64,000 nt of DNA from an uncultured SAR116 cluster alpha proteobacterium (GTDB lineage Bacteria > Pseudomonadota > Alphaproteobacteria > Puniceispirillales > Marisalimonadaceae): NCBI GenBank assembly GCA_902619805.1, contig CACNGC010000003.1:124001-188000 (forward strand). Direction: 5' to 3'. This document shows, one piece after another, positions 51,789-61,917 of this stretch. Under the pieces are notes generated by a model. It saw only the letters and a program-made list of their open reading frames with translations, was not told where the DNA came from and did not search any database. Position 1 is the stretch's first letter. Every line of letters starts with the position of its first letter. The translations under genes were made by a program, and so were the position numbers.

Positions 51789-52940
51789 ATGACAGAATAT
51801 AAAAATATTGGATCTCTTTCAGGTATAAAAGTTATTGATCTTACAAGAGTGCTATCTGGGCCATTTTGCACAATGTTGCTAGCAGACATGGGTGCAGAAG
51901 TTATTAAAATTGAACCACCCAAAGGTGATAATGTCAGAAATCAAGGTGACATGGTGGATGGCTATAGTTCTTATTTTGCTCAATTCAATAGAAACAAAAA
52001 ATCAGTAATTTTAGATCTTTACAAGGAATCAGAAAAAGAAATTCTTAAATCTCTTATAAGTGAAGCTGATGTAGTTGTAGAAAATTTTAAGGCAGGAGTA
52101 TTTGAAAAAATAGGTTTTGATTTTGAAACTTTAAAATCAATTAACCCAAGAATAATTAGTGCTTCTGTTAATGGGTTTGGTAGCAAAGGAGAAATGAGGG
52201 ATAAACCGGCTTTTGATTTTATAGCACAAGCATTGAGTGGTTTTATGTCATTAAACGGAACAGAAGAAGGTGGTCCTATGAGGGCAGCCATGCCTATTTC
52301 AGACTTAGTTGCAGGTTTGTATTGTTCTTTTGGAATAGTGTGTGCTCTATATTCACGAGTTCAAACTGGTAAAGGGCAGAAGGTTGAGTCTTGCCTGACT
52401 TCCGGTCTTATATCTATGATGGCATATCTATCTTCTGAAAGTTTTGTAACTGGTAAAGCGCCAAAAAAATCAGGAAACAATCATCCTATACTAGCTCCTT
52501 ATGGTATTTTTCAAACATCTGATGGTGAAGTTGCTGTTGCTCCAGCAAGTGATAAGTTTTGTAATATTTTTCTTGAATGTTTAGACCTAACAAATTTATT
52601 AGAAAATAATTTATACAAAAATAATGCAAATAGGATGAAAAACAGAGAATCTTTAAATGAGATAATAAATAAAAAAATGAAAACAAAAACATCTCAATAT
52701 TGGATTCATATTTTAAATGAGGCAGGGTGCCCTGCTGCTAAAATAGTTTCATTGCCAGATGCTCTTAATAGTCAATTAATAAGAGATAATGAAATGGTAA
52801 TTAACTCTAATGGCCCTGAAGGTAGAAATATTAAAATGACAGGATTTCCAGTAAAATTATCTGAAACGCCAGCAAAATTATTTAGATCGCCTCCGCTATT
52901 AGGAGAACATACAGAAGAGATTCTAAAAAGATTTAAATGA
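51789..52940 (+). CDS. CoA transferase family III (CaiB/BaiF)
   Basis: GIKVIDLTRVLSGPFCTMLLADMGAEVIKIEPPKGDNVR; NRNKKSVILDL. Confidence 0.95.
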   Translation: MTEYKNIGSLSGIKVIDLTRVLSGPFCTMLLADMGAEVIKIEPPKGDNVRNQGDMVDGYSSYFAQFNRNKKSVILDLYKESEKEILKSLISEADVVVENFKAGVFEKIGFDFETLKSINPRIISASVNGFGSKGEMRDKPAFDFIAQALSGFMSLNGTEEGGPMRAAMPISDLVAGLYCSFGIVCALYSRVQTGKGQKVESCLTSGLISMMAYLSSESFVTGKAPKKSGNNHPILAPYGIFQTSDGEVAVAPASDKFCNIFLECLDLTNLLENNLYKNNANRMKNRESLNEIINKKMKTKTSQYWIHILNEAGCPAAKIVSLPDALNSQLIRDNEMVINSNGPEGRNIKMTGFPVKLSETPAKLFRSPPLLGEHTEEILKRFK

Positions 52941-52959
52941 TGTTTAGAAAGGAATACAA

Positions 52960-53751
52960 ATGGATCTAAATACTATTAATTTTAAAATCAAAAATAATGT
53001 AGCAACAATTGAGTTGAATAGACCTAAACAATATAATTCTCTCAATCAATTAATGGCAGAAGATTTGTTTAAAGTTTCATTAGAGTGTGAAGATAATTCT
53101 AAAATTAGATCTGTAATCTTAACAGGTGTAGGTGATAAAGCTTTCTGTGCTGGTGGTGATTTACATTCATTTGCACAACATGAAAAGAAAGTTGCAAGTC
53201 ACCTCAAAGAAGTAACAACTTCATTGCATGGAGCAATTTCAAGATTGTCTAGAATGAATGCTCCTTTAATTGTTGCAGTAAACGGTGTTGCGGCAGGCGC
53301 AGGTTTTTCATTTGTTGGCTTTGCAGATATCGTAATTGCGTCTTCAAACGCATCCTTTGTTTCAGCATATTCTAAAGCAGGTTTAACACCTGATGGCTCA
53401 TCATCATATTTTCTGCCAAGAATAATAGGATCACGAAGGTATGCTGAACTAGTTTTAACTAATAAAATATTAACTGCAGACGAAGCATGTGATTGGGGTT
53501 TGGTTAATAAAGTAGTAGATTTTAATGACTTACAAAACGAAGCATTTAAACTTGCTAAATCTCTAGCTGAAGGTCCAACATTAGCATTTGGAAAACTTAA
53601 AAATTTAATTCACAATAGTTTTTCAGATTCCCTTGAAGGACAGATGGAATATGAGGCTAGAATGATTTCAGATTCTGCAAAGACGAAAGATGGCATAAAT
53701 GGAATAGATGCTTTTGTAAATAAAAAGCAAGTTTCATTTAAGGGTGAGTAA
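52960..53751 (+). CDS. Enoyl-CoA hydratase/isomerase family protein
   Basis: IELNRPKQYNSLNQLM; GDKAFCAGGDL; GVAAGAGFSFVGFADIVIAS. Confidence 0.94.
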   Translation: MDLNTINFKIKNNVATIELNRPKQYNSLNQLMAEDLFKVSLECEDNSKIRSVILTGVGDKAFCAGGDLHSFAQHEKKVASHLKEVTTSLHGAISRLSRMNAPLIVAVNGVAAGAGFSFVGFADIVIASSNASFVSAYSKAGLTPDGSSSYFLPRIIGSRRYAELVLTNKILTADEACDWGLVNKVVDFNDLQNEAFKLAKSLAEGPTLAFGKLKNLIHNSFSDSLEGQMEYEARMISDSAKTKDGINGIDAFVNKKQVSFKGE

Positions 53752-53763
53752 TAAGAGAATTTT

Positions 53764-54855
53764 ATGAAACTTAATATAATAGCTTTTGATGGTGATGGTA
53801 TTGGACCTGAAATCGTAAGTTCTACTCTGGATATAATTAATTTATTAAATACTAAATTAAAGCTAGGTATAGAAATACAAAGAGAGATCTTAGGTTTTAA
53901 TTTATTAAAAAAAGTTGGGGTAACCTTTACAGACGATTTATTATTAAAATCTAAAGAAGCTGATGGTATAATTTTAGGCCCTGTTGATCATAATGCTTAT
54001 CCTTCAGTTTCTAATGGTGGAATAAATCCATCAGCTAAACTTCGTATTGGATTAGATTTATACTCTAACATTAGACCTGCTAAAACTTATGTTAATGTAA
54101 AATCATTATCACAAAATATGGACTTAGTGATTGTACGTGAAAACACTGAAGGTTTTTATGCTGATAGGAACATGTATGACGGTAGTGGAGAGTTTAGTCC
54201 TATACCTGGTGTTGGATTATCGTTGCGAAAGATTACAAAAGAAGCTTCTTTAAAAATTGCAAAATCAGCATTTGAAATAGCCAAATCTAGATCTGTCAAT
54301 AAATCAACAAAATCTAAAATCCATGTAGTTCACAAAGCAAATGTAATGAAAATTACTGACGGTATTTTCCTTGATGCATGTAGACTCGTATCATCAAAGT
54401 ATAATGATGTTGATTATGAAGAGATGCTAGTAGACGCATGCGCTGCACAGCTTGTAAGGAAACCTGATCAATTTGATGTTATTGTAACTACAAACATGTT
54501 TGGTGATATTTTATCTGACTTAGCAACTGAATTATCTGGGTCTTTAGGTCTTGCTGGATCATTAAATGCTGGTAACAATCATGCAATGGCTCAAGCACAA
54601 CACGGAGCTGCTCCAGATATTGCAGACAAAAATATTGCAAATCCAATATCATTAATTTTATCTTCGGCTATGTTATTAGATTGGCTTGGAAAAATTAGGG
54701 AAATGGACAAATTAATTTTAGCTTCCAATTTAATCAACGACTCAGTGTTAGAATTACTTAAAGACAGAGAAAACTTTACTAGAGATCTTGGTGGGAATGC
54801 TTCCACTAGTAAAATCACAGAAAATTTGATAAAAATATTAAACAAAGTTATTTAA
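53764..54855 (+). CDS. Isocitrate/isopropylmalate dehydrogenase family protein
   Basis: FDGDGIGPEIV; IVRENTEGFYADRN; TTNMFGDILSDLATELSGSLGLAGSLN. Confidence 0.93.
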   Translation: MKLNIIAFDGDGIGPEIVSSTLDIINLLNTKLKLGIEIQREILGFNLLKKVGVTFTDDLLLKSKEADGIILGPVDHNAYPSVSNGGINPSAKLRIGLDLYSNIRPAKTYVNVKSLSQNMDLVIVRENTEGFYADRNMYDGSGEFSPIPGVGLSLRKITKEASLKIAKSAFEIAKSRSVNKSTKSKIHVVHKANVMKITDGIFLDACRLVSSKYNDVDYEEMLVDACAAQLVRKPDQFDVIVTTNMFGDILSDLATELSGSLGLAGSLNAGNNHAMAQAQHGAAPDIADKNIANPISLILSSAMLLDWLGKIREMDKLILASNLINDSVLELLKDRENFTRDLGGNASTSKITENLIKILNKVI

Positions 54856-54860
54856 AATAC

Positions 54861-55961
54861 ATGTCTGATCAAATATCTATACCAGCAGTTTATATGAGAG
54901 GTGGAACCTCAAAAGGGTTACTATTTAATAAACATTATTTACCCAAAGTTCAGTCAGAGTTAGATAAATACCTGCTTGCAGCAATGGGGTCACCTGATCT
55001 TAGACAAATAAATGGAATTGGTGGAGCAACATCTGTAACAAGCAAAGTATGTATAATTTCAAAAAGCACACAAAAAAATGTAGATATAGATTACTTATTT
55101 GCTCAAGTAATTATAGACAAAGCAAAAGTAGATTACGGGCCTACCTGCGGTAATATGCTATCAGCAGTTGGCCCTTTTTCAATCGAAAATGGCTTTATTG
55201 ATGCTGAAGAGGGTGAAACTAAAATAATTATCAGATCTGTAAATACAGGTTCTATAATTGAAGCTGTAGTACCAACACCCAAAAAAAAAATAAAATATAT
55301 GGGTGATTTTAAAATTGACGGAGTTCCTGGGAAAGGTGCTCCAATATTACTAAAATTTAAGAATTTAGTTGGTGGAACCACGGGAAAGATGTTGCCTAAT
55401 GGAACACCAAATATAAAAGTTAAAGGTATAGAAGTTACATGTCTTGATATTTCAATGCCTATAGTAATGGCAAAAGCCTCTGACTTTGGCATAAGTGGAA
55501 ACGAAACAAGTAATGAACTAAATAAAAATTTGGAACTACTTAACAAGATTGAAGAGATTAGAGTTATTGCGGGTGCTCAAATGGGATTGGGGGATGTAAG
55601 TGGAAAAGTAATACCAAAATTTGCTCTTCTATCAAGACCACTTAATGGTGGGACTATTACGTCTAGATATTTTACTCCTAATACCTGTCATGAGACACAT
55701 GCTGCTACAGGCACTAATTGTATTGCATCTGCTTGTCTCATTTCTAATACAATTGCTTCTCAAATTTCTCAAATTGAAGTTAAACAAGAAAATAAAGTAA
55801 CAGTAGAACATCCTTTAGGTTCAATAGACTGTTTTGTTGAAACATGCTTGTCAACTGCAGACAATAAAAATGACTTCATAATTTCATGTGGTATCTATAG
55901 AACATCAAGAAAAATTATGGATGGAAAAATTTATATTCCACAAAATATAAATGATCACTGA
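54861..55961 (+). CDS. PrpF family protein (AcnD-accessory / 4-oxalomesaconate tautomerase / aconitate isomerase-like)
   Basis: IPAVYMRGGTSKGLLF; GIGGATSVTSKVCIIS; YGPTCGNMLSAVGPFSIENG; TCHETHAATGTNCIASAC. Confidence 0.9.
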   Translation: MSDQISIPAVYMRGGTSKGLLFNKHYLPKVQSELDKYLLAAMGSPDLRQINGIGGATSVTSKVCIISKSTQKNVDIDYLFAQVIIDKAKVDYGPTCGNMLSAVGPFSIENGFIDAEEGETKIIIRSVNTGSIIEAVVPTPKKKIKYMGDFKIDGVPGKGAPILLKFKNLVGGTTGKMLPNGTPNIKVKGIEVTCLDISMPIVMAKASDFGISGNETSNELNKNLELLNKIEEIRVIAGAQMGLGDVSGKVIPKFALLSRPLNGGTITSRYFTPNTCHETHAATGTNCIASACLISNTIASQISQIEVKQENKVTVEHPLGSIDCFVETCLSTADNKNDFIISCGIYRTSRKIMDGKIYIPQNINDH

Positions 55962-57021
55962 CAAATTAAAATTAGTTAATTTTTTCTTTGGGTGGTGGCC
56001 AGAGAGATGGCGATATACTTTGAGTTTGTTGTTAGCAATAGCTAGTGGCTTTTTAGCTTATTATATAGGCCTTCCTTTACCATGGATGTTGGGTCCGTTG
56101 ATAGGTTGTGGATTTTTTGCGGCAATTGGTAAAGGAGTAATTATTGGGAAAAAACCAAGACCTGTTTGTAGGGCGCTATTAGGTTGCACAATTGGAGCTA
56201 ATTTTGGGCCAGAGATAATTGATAGAGTTGGTGAAATTGGGATTTCATTATTATTTGTTCCATTTTTTGTAATTTTAATGGGCTCTACAACTTATTTTTA
56301 CTTAAACAAAGTCATGAAAATGGACAGACTGACCTCAATTTATGGCTCTTTCCCGGGTGGTTTAAATGAAATGGTTATTCTTGGTCAAGAGATTGGATCA
56401 AACCCAAGAACTTTAGTATTAATACATGCAACTAGAATTGTTGTTGTTGTTTTTTTAGCGTCTTTACTAATTATGTTTGTTCCAAAGTTAAGTGTTGATA
56501 TATTACCAAATCCTGATTTGTTTTATAATTGGCAACAACTTCCATTTGTTTTTATCATATCTTACTTAGGATGGTATTTGGCGGTTAAGTTGAAAATCCC
56601 GGGTCCAACAATAATTGGTCCAATGATTTTTTCAGCACTTATCCATATCTTCGAAATTGTGGAAGCAATGCCAATGTATATAATTGTTATTTCTGTTCAA
56701 ATTTTATTAGGTTCAGCTCTTGGATGTCTGTTTAAAAATATTACTTTAAAGGAAATGTCAGGACCTGTGCTCGCTGGACTTATAACAACCTTAATAGCAG
56801 TTATTCCTCTGGTGATTATTTATTTCATACTAGTAAATATTGGATATGACCCTTTATCAATTTTACTAGCATTCTCTCCTGGTGGACAATCAGAAATGAA
56901 TATTTTAGCTCTTTCTGTTGGAGCTGATATGTCATTTATAAGTCCACATCATATGTTAAGAGTTTTTATGGTAATAATTTTTGCTGGAATTCTACATAAA
57001 ATCATTAAACAAAATCTTTAA
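55951..57021 (+). CDS. AbrB family membrane protein (putative transporter)
   Basis: LPLPWMLGPLIGCGFFAAIG; GSFPGGLNEMVILGQEIG; AFSPGGQSEMNILALSVGAD repeats. Confidence 0.88.
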   Translation: MITDKLKLVNFFFGWWPERWRYTLSLLLAIASGFLAYYIGLPLPWMLGPLIGCGFFAAIGKGVIIGKKPRPVCRALLGCTIGANFGPEIIDRVGEIGISLLFVPFFVILMGSTTYFYLNKVMKMDRLTSIYGSFPGGLNEMVILGQEIGSNPRTLVLIHATRIVVVVFLASLLIMFVPKLSVDILPNPDLFYNWQQLPFVFIISYLGWYLAVKLKIPGPTIIGPMIFSALIHIFEIVEAMPMYIIVISVQILLGSALGCLFKNITLKEMSGPVLAGLITTLIAVIPLVIIYFILVNIGYDPLSILLAFSPGGQSEMNILALSVGADMSFISPHHMLRVFMVIIFAGILHKIIKQNL

Positions 57022-57023
57022 TT

Positions 57024-57425
57024 TTATTTTTTAATTTTAGAATTGTTTGTGTCTACCAAGCTCATTTTTGTATTATCTACATAAGGAGCGTTTTCAATCC
57101 AAGACATTTCAAAACCTTCAATACAAGCTATATTATAACCATATTCGTTTGGATTTGATCGTCTCTTGTGGTGTGTGTTTATTCCACAGATTTTACAGAA
57201 ATAATGTTCAGCTATATTAGAATTCCATTTATAAGTTGATAGAAATTTTTTCCCAGATACAATTGTAAGGAGTTCCATGGGTGCTGATCCCATAACAAAT
57301 CCTTTTCTTGAACAAATTGAACAATTACACCTACGAAGATCTCTCAAACTTGTGTTAATTTTAAATTTTATCACACCGCAATGACAACTTCCCCTAAGGG
57401 GTGTCTTTAAATCCTTGATTTTCAT
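57024..57425 (-). CDS. GFA family protein (Mss4/formaldehyde-activating-like)
   Basis: LRGSCHCGVIKFKI; CNCSICSRKG; YFCKICGINTHHKRRSNP zinc ligands. Confidence 0.88.
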   Translation of the reverse strand: MKIKDLKTPLRGSCHCGVIKFKINTSLRDLRRCNCSICSRKGFVMGSAPMELLTIVSGKKFLSTYKWNSNIAEHYFCKICGINTHHKRRSNPNEYGYNIACIEGFEMSWIENAPYVDNTKMSLVDTNNSKIKK

Positions 57426-57433
57426 TTTAATCC

Positions 57434-58345
57434 CTAAAATTTAAAGCCATAACTATCTCTCAGTTTGTTTGCTAACTCATTTGTTTTATCTTCAGATATA
57501 GGTTTGAATGGGGGCCTTAAGTTGTTCCATAAAGAGTTTTTAGTTTGTAAGGCTAATAACGATTTTTGGGCAGGAATTGGTGCATAGTCTTGAAATAATA
57601 ATCTTACTGATTTAACCTTTTTTTGAAGTTTTTTAGCCTCGTCCCATTTTCCCGAGTGACAAAGATCTATTACCTTTGAGATATCTTTGCTATTCAAGTT
57701 TGCAGTTGCTGAAATACAACCTGGTGCGCCTAGTTTGATTGCTTCAATTACAGGAAGCTCTGCTCCTGGATAAACAACCAAGTCCTTAATATTTAATAAG
57801 GCTTCTGTATTTTCCCAAACACCTGAGCTGTCTTTAATACCTATGATGAATTCTGGGTAAGCTTCTTTTAATTTTTTGACAAGTTCTATAGATAAACCAA
57901 CACCACTTACCTGTGGAATATGATATAAATATATATTAAGTCTACTATCATTCACTCCATCAATTAGTTTTTCAAAATATTCATATAGTCCTTCGTCACT
58001 CATTCCTTTAAAATAAAATGGAGGTAATGTCATTGCTCCCAGGCACCCCAATTCTATCGCATGTTTGGTAATTTCAATAGTATCTGGCAAATTACATAGA
58101 CCTGTTCCTGGTATTAATGTTTTTGGATCAATCCCAGACTCGACTAAACCTTCAATTGCTATCATTCTTTCTTTATTACCAACTGACAAAGCTTCTCCAG
58201 TTGTTCCAAAAGGGGCAAGTCCTGAGCAACCATTTTCCATGAGATCTTTGGCCAGATCATTATACATTTTTTGATCCATTTTAAGATTGTTGTCAAAAGG
58301 GGTTAGGATTGGTGCAATTAAACCTTTAATCAATTTTATCTCCAT
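57434..58345 (-). CDS. Dihydrodipicolinate synthase/N-acetylneuraminate lyase family protein
   Basis: LIAPILTPFDNN; GLAPFGTTGEALSVGNKER; YHIPQVSGVGLS; IIGIKDSSG. Confidence 0.93.
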   Translation of the reverse strand: MEIKLIKGLIAPILTPFDNNLKMDQKMYNDLAKDLMENGCSGLAPFGTTGEALSVGNKERMIAIEGLVESGIDPKTLIPGTGLCNLPDTIEITKHAIELGCLGAMTLPPFYFKGMSDEGLYEYFEKLIDGVNDSRLNIYLYHIPQVSGVGLSIELVKKLKEAYPEFIIGIKDSSGVWENTEALLNIKDLVVYPGAELPVIEAIKLGAPGCISATANLNSKDISKVIDLCHSGKWDEAKKLQKKVKSVRLLFQDYAPIPAQKSLLALQTKNSLWNNLRPPFKPISEDKTNELANKLRDSYGFKF

Positions 58346-58541
58346 ACAGAAAATTAAAAAATTAATACTACTTTAATTTTTTATATAAATAAATTTCAAT
58401 TTAATTACTTATTTACAAATTTAGAATTATTATTAAATAAAATTAAAAGGAATAAACTTTACTCTTTTAGAAAATTACGTAGAACAATCGATACGTTAAT
58501 GATATATAAAAAAATAATTGCACATCAAATAGGGGATATAA

Positions 58542-59669
58542 TTGTCTGAAAAAAGTACAAATTTAGAAATTCGTGTGGACGTAAATTATGCGAATGATTT
58601 AATAACTGATATTTTTAAAGCCAAATCATGTAATGATCATGAAGCAAGAACTATTGCTCAAAGATTATCAGGATCAAACTTAGTAGGACATGACAGTCAT
58701 GGTATTGCAAGGGTGCCGAGGTATGTTAAATGGATGGAAAGAGGTTGGGTTTTTCCTAATCTAAAACCTGAAGTTGTTATTGATGCCGGTGCAATGGGTT
58801 GTCTAGACGCAAAACAGGGTTTTGGTCAAGTTGCTGGAGAATATGCAGTTGATGACGGAATTAGTAGAGCCAAAAAACATGGTGTATCCGTTGTAGGTTT
58901 AAGGAACTCAGGTCATCTTGGAAGAATTGGAGATTGGGCAGAAAGAGCGGCTGATGCAGGCTTGATTTCTTTTCATTTTGTCAATGTAAGAGGTAGTTTA
59001 CTTGTTGCTCCTTTTGGAGGAAGTGATAGAAGAGGAAGCACATCACCACTTGCTATAGGCATACCTAACAAAAACAAAGACCATATTATTTTGGATATGG
59101 CTACCTCAACTGTAGCAGAGGGAAAGGTAATGGTAGCTCAAAAAGGCGGTAAAAAATTACCTCATGGAGCTTTAATAGATAATTTAGGAAATCTAACCAT
59201 AAACCCTGAAGCTATGTATGGTAAAATAGGTGATGATGACGTCCCAGATCCAGATAAAGGAACTGGTGCAATAACAGCTTTTGGTCTTCACAAAGGTTCT
59301 GGTATAAATTTTATGATGGAAATTTTGGGTGGAGCTTTAACAGGTAATGGTGTTTGTGGAGCACTAACTGACAAAGAAAGAAGAAGATTTTCAAATGGAA
59401 TGTTATCACTTTACATCGAAGTTAAAAAAATGGTTGATATTGATTACTTCACAAAAGAAGTAAAATCTTATGCAGATTTTGTTAGAGCCTCTAGGCCATC
59501 TCAAAATAATGACAAAGTATTAATACCTGGTGATAAAGAAATATCAACTAATGAAGATAGACTTAAAAATGGATTACCTGTTCCTCCACTAGTATGGGGA
59601 AATATTAAACAAACGGCAGATAGATTAAATGTTGAAAATTTAGAACGTTTTGAAAAAGCTATTAAATAA
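58542..59669 (+). CDS. Malate/L-lactate dehydrogenase (Ldh family) oxidoreductase
   Basis: LVGHDSHGIARVPRYVKWM; GLRNSGHLGRIGDWAERAADAG; AFGLHKGSGINFMMEILGGALTG; TTG start. Confidence 0.93.
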   Translation: MSEKSTNLEIRVDVNYANDLITDIFKAKSCNDHEARTIAQRLSGSNLVGHDSHGIARVPRYVKWMERGWVFPNLKPEVVIDAGAMGCLDAKQGFGQVAGEYAVDDGISRAKKHGVSVVGLRNSGHLGRIGDWAERAADAGLISFHFVNVRGSLLVAPFGGSDRRGSTSPLAIGIPNKNKDHIILDMATSTVAEGKVMVAQKGGKKLPHGALIDNLGNLTINPEAMYGKIGDDDVPDPDKGTGAITAFGLHKGSGINFMMEILGGALTGNGVCGALTDKERRRFSNGMLSLYIEVKKMVDIDYFTKEVKSYADFVRASRPSQNNDKVLIPGDKEISTNEDRLKNGLPVPPLVWGNIKQTADRLNVENLERFEKAIK

Positions 59670-59674
59670 TTTTT

Positions 59675-60298
59675 TCAAGTTTCAAAGGTTCTATCTCCAG
59701 CATCTCCAAGCCCAGGAATGATAAAACCATTTTCGTTAAGCTTGTCATCCTTTTGAGCACAAATAATCTCAACTTCTGGAAAATTATCTTGAACCTTTTT
59801 AATGCCTGGATCAGATGCTAGTAGACAAATTAGTTTAATATTTGAGGCACTGTGTTCTTTAAGTGTATTTATTGCAGAAACTGCGCTTCCACCAGTTGCA
59901 AGCATTGGATCACATAGATAACACTGTCTATTATTTAAATCAGACGGAAGTTTTTTTATATAATTGACTGGTTTAAGTGTTTTCTCGTCTCTATACATAC
60001 CAATATGACCAATTGAGACTTCATCAAATATATCTGTAATGCCTTCACTCATAATTAACCCTGCTCTTAAAATTGAAATAATACATGGCTTTGGATCATT
60101 TAATTTTACACCATCATATTTTTCTAAGGGTGTTTCAATTGTATTAGGAAATACATTTAAATCCTTAAAAATTTCAAAAACCATAAGAGAGGAAATTTTT
60201 CTTGCCAAATATCTAAACTTAGTACTTTGAGTGTTTTTTGACCTTAACGTAGTCATGTAAAGATTTATTAAGGGATGATTTAGGATTCTTACTTTCAT
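59675..60298 (-). CDS. upp: Uracil phosphoribosyltransferase
   Basis: ISILRAGLIMSEGI; DPMLATGGSAVSAINTLKEH; VEIICAQKDDKLNENGFIIPGLGDAGDRTFET. Confidence 0.95.
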   Translation of the reverse strand: MKVRILNHPLINLYMTTLRSKNTQSTKFRYLARKISSLMVFEIFKDLNVFPNTIETPLEKYDGVKLNDPKPCIISILRAGLIMSEGITDIFDEVSIGHIGMYRDEKTLKPVNYIKKLPSDLNNRQCYLCDPMLATGGSAVSAINTLKEHSASNIKLICLLASDPGIKKVQDNFPEVEIICAQKDDKLNENGFIIPGLGDAGDRTFET

Positions 60299-60309
60299 TT
60301 TATTTTTCT

Positions 60310-61041
60310 CTAAGGTTTGAATTTATTCAGATAACCCATATATTCTTTTTTTCTGGGTACCGCATAAGATCCAACCTTACAGGTTTTAATTTTTAAATTT
60401 ACTAAGCTTTCTGCTAACACTACAGCTGAAGAAACACCCTCGATAACAGGTAACTGATGTTTTGTTTCTAAGCTTTTAGCTAAGTCAGCCATGCCAGCGC
60501 ATCCTAAAATTATAGACTCTGCATTATCATTTTCTATGGTATCTTGAATTCCTTTATTTAATTTATCTAAGTTTTCCCTAGAAATATTTTCTAAATCTAA
60601 AACTGGAACTTCAATAGCAGTAACTTTGACACAATTTTCAAAAAGACCATATTTTTTTAAATTATGAGTCAGCGGTCTTATTGATCTAGATAATGTTGTT
60701 ATCACTGTGAAATTACCAGCTACCATAGTTGCAATATGATATGCGGCTTCTCCTATTCCTATCACTGGTTTTTCTGTAATTGATCTAATTACATCTAAGC
60801 CTGTGTCATCAAAACAAGCTATAATATATGAATCAGCATCACTATGTTTTTCTATTTGTTCTACCAATCCAGGAATACAAAAAGCTTCATCATAAAATCC
60901 CTCAATGCTCTCAGGACCAACATTTGGTTCAACAGAAACAATTTCAGTATCTGCGCTAGCAAACTTCTTTGCAGTTAAATCTATTTTCTGTGTCATTGCT
61001 TTAGTAGTATTAGGATTAATTATACAAATTTTTCTTTTCAA
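60310..61041 (-). CDS. Aspartate/glutamate/hydantoin racemase family protein
   Basis: ICIINPNTTKAMTQKI; IIACFDDTGLDVIRSITEKPVIGIGEAA; ESIILGCAGMADLA. Confidence 0.93.
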   Translation of the reverse strand: MKRKICIINPNTTKAMTQKIDLTAKKFASADTEIVSVEPNVGPESIEGFYDEAFCIPGLVEQIEKHSDADSYIIACFDDTGLDVIRSITEKPVIGIGEAAYHIATMVAGNFTVITTLSRSIRPLTHNLKKYGLFENCVKVTAIEVPVLDLENISRENLDKLNKGIQDTIENDNAESIILGCAGMADLAKSLETKHQLPVIEGVSSAVVLAESLVNLKIKTCKVGSYAVPRKKEYMGYLNKFKP

Positions 61042-61046
61042 AATAA

Positions 61047-61916
61047 TTATCCTCTTTTTCTTTTAAGCCAAATGTAACATGCTATGGAAATACCAATTAC
61101 GCTAAATGAGACAAATGTAGTTACAGTACCTAATGCGTATATAACAGGTGTTGTAACTGTTGTAGTTAGACCTCTTAACTCCAATGGAAGCGTGTTTCCA
61201 GCACCCATAACTTGAGATGATCTTGCTAACTCGTCATATGATAAAGTGAATCCAAACAACGCAATACCAATAATACTGGGGGCTATGAGTGGAAAAACAA
61301 CCTCTTTAAAAGTTTTCCAAGGAGTTGCGCCAAGGTCTCTAGCTGCTTCTTCATAAGATTTGTCAAATCTATTAAAAACTGCAAACATTATTAGTAATCC
61401 AAAAGGAAGCGTCCATGTCAATTGTGCACCTAACCCACTTGTAAACATTCCTAAAGTAGTCTGAAAAGATTCATTGATATAATTTATATCAAAAGTTGTG
61501 CCAAGCCATTTTGTAAAATCATCAAGTAATCTAAATTGAAGAGCTACTCCAAGTGACAATACTATAGATGGTACAATTAAACTTGCTACTGTTGCAAAAA
61601 AAAGTGTATCAGATCCCCAAAATTTTTTTCTAAATGCTAGACCTGCGCTCACAGATAAAATAACTGTTAAGACCATAACTATCACACCTAAAATCATTGA
61701 TCTTTCAAATGCTGAACCGATATCTACGACAGAACCGCCTCGCCATAATTCTTTGAACCAATATGTTGAAACTCCATTAAGTGGAAAAGTTAAACCACCA
61801 TCTGGACCTTGAAAACTCAGAAGGACAATTGTAAAAGTAGGTCCATAAAGGAACAAAACAAATAAACAAAAAAAGAAAACGCAAATGTAATAAGTTTTAT
61901 TTTTCTTGTTTAACAT
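61047..61916 (-). CDS. ABC transporter permease (PotC-like)
   Basis: EAARDLGATPWKTFKEVVFPLIAPSIIGIALFGFTLSYDEL EAA motif. Confidence 0.92.
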   Translation of the reverse strand: MLNKKNKTYYICVFFFCLFVLFLYGPTFTIVLLSFQGPDGGLTFPLNGVSTYWFKELWRGGSVVDIGSAFERSMILGVIVMVLTVILSVSAGLAFRKKFWGSDTLFFATVASLIVPSIVLSLGVALQFRLLDDFTKWLGTTFDINYINESFQTTLGMFTSGLGAQLTWTLPFGLLIMFAVFNRFDKSYEEAARDLGATPWKTFKEVVFPLIAPSIIGIALFGFTLSYDELARSSQVMGAGNTLPLELRGLTTTVTTPVIYALGTVTTFVSFSVIGISIACYIWLKRKRG

Positions 61917-61917
61917 T

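Noticed and set aside
55133-55546. 137-aa minus-strand ORF inside the PrpF-like gene
   Set aside because: Antisense shadow ORF; serine/proline-rich translation without domain similarity
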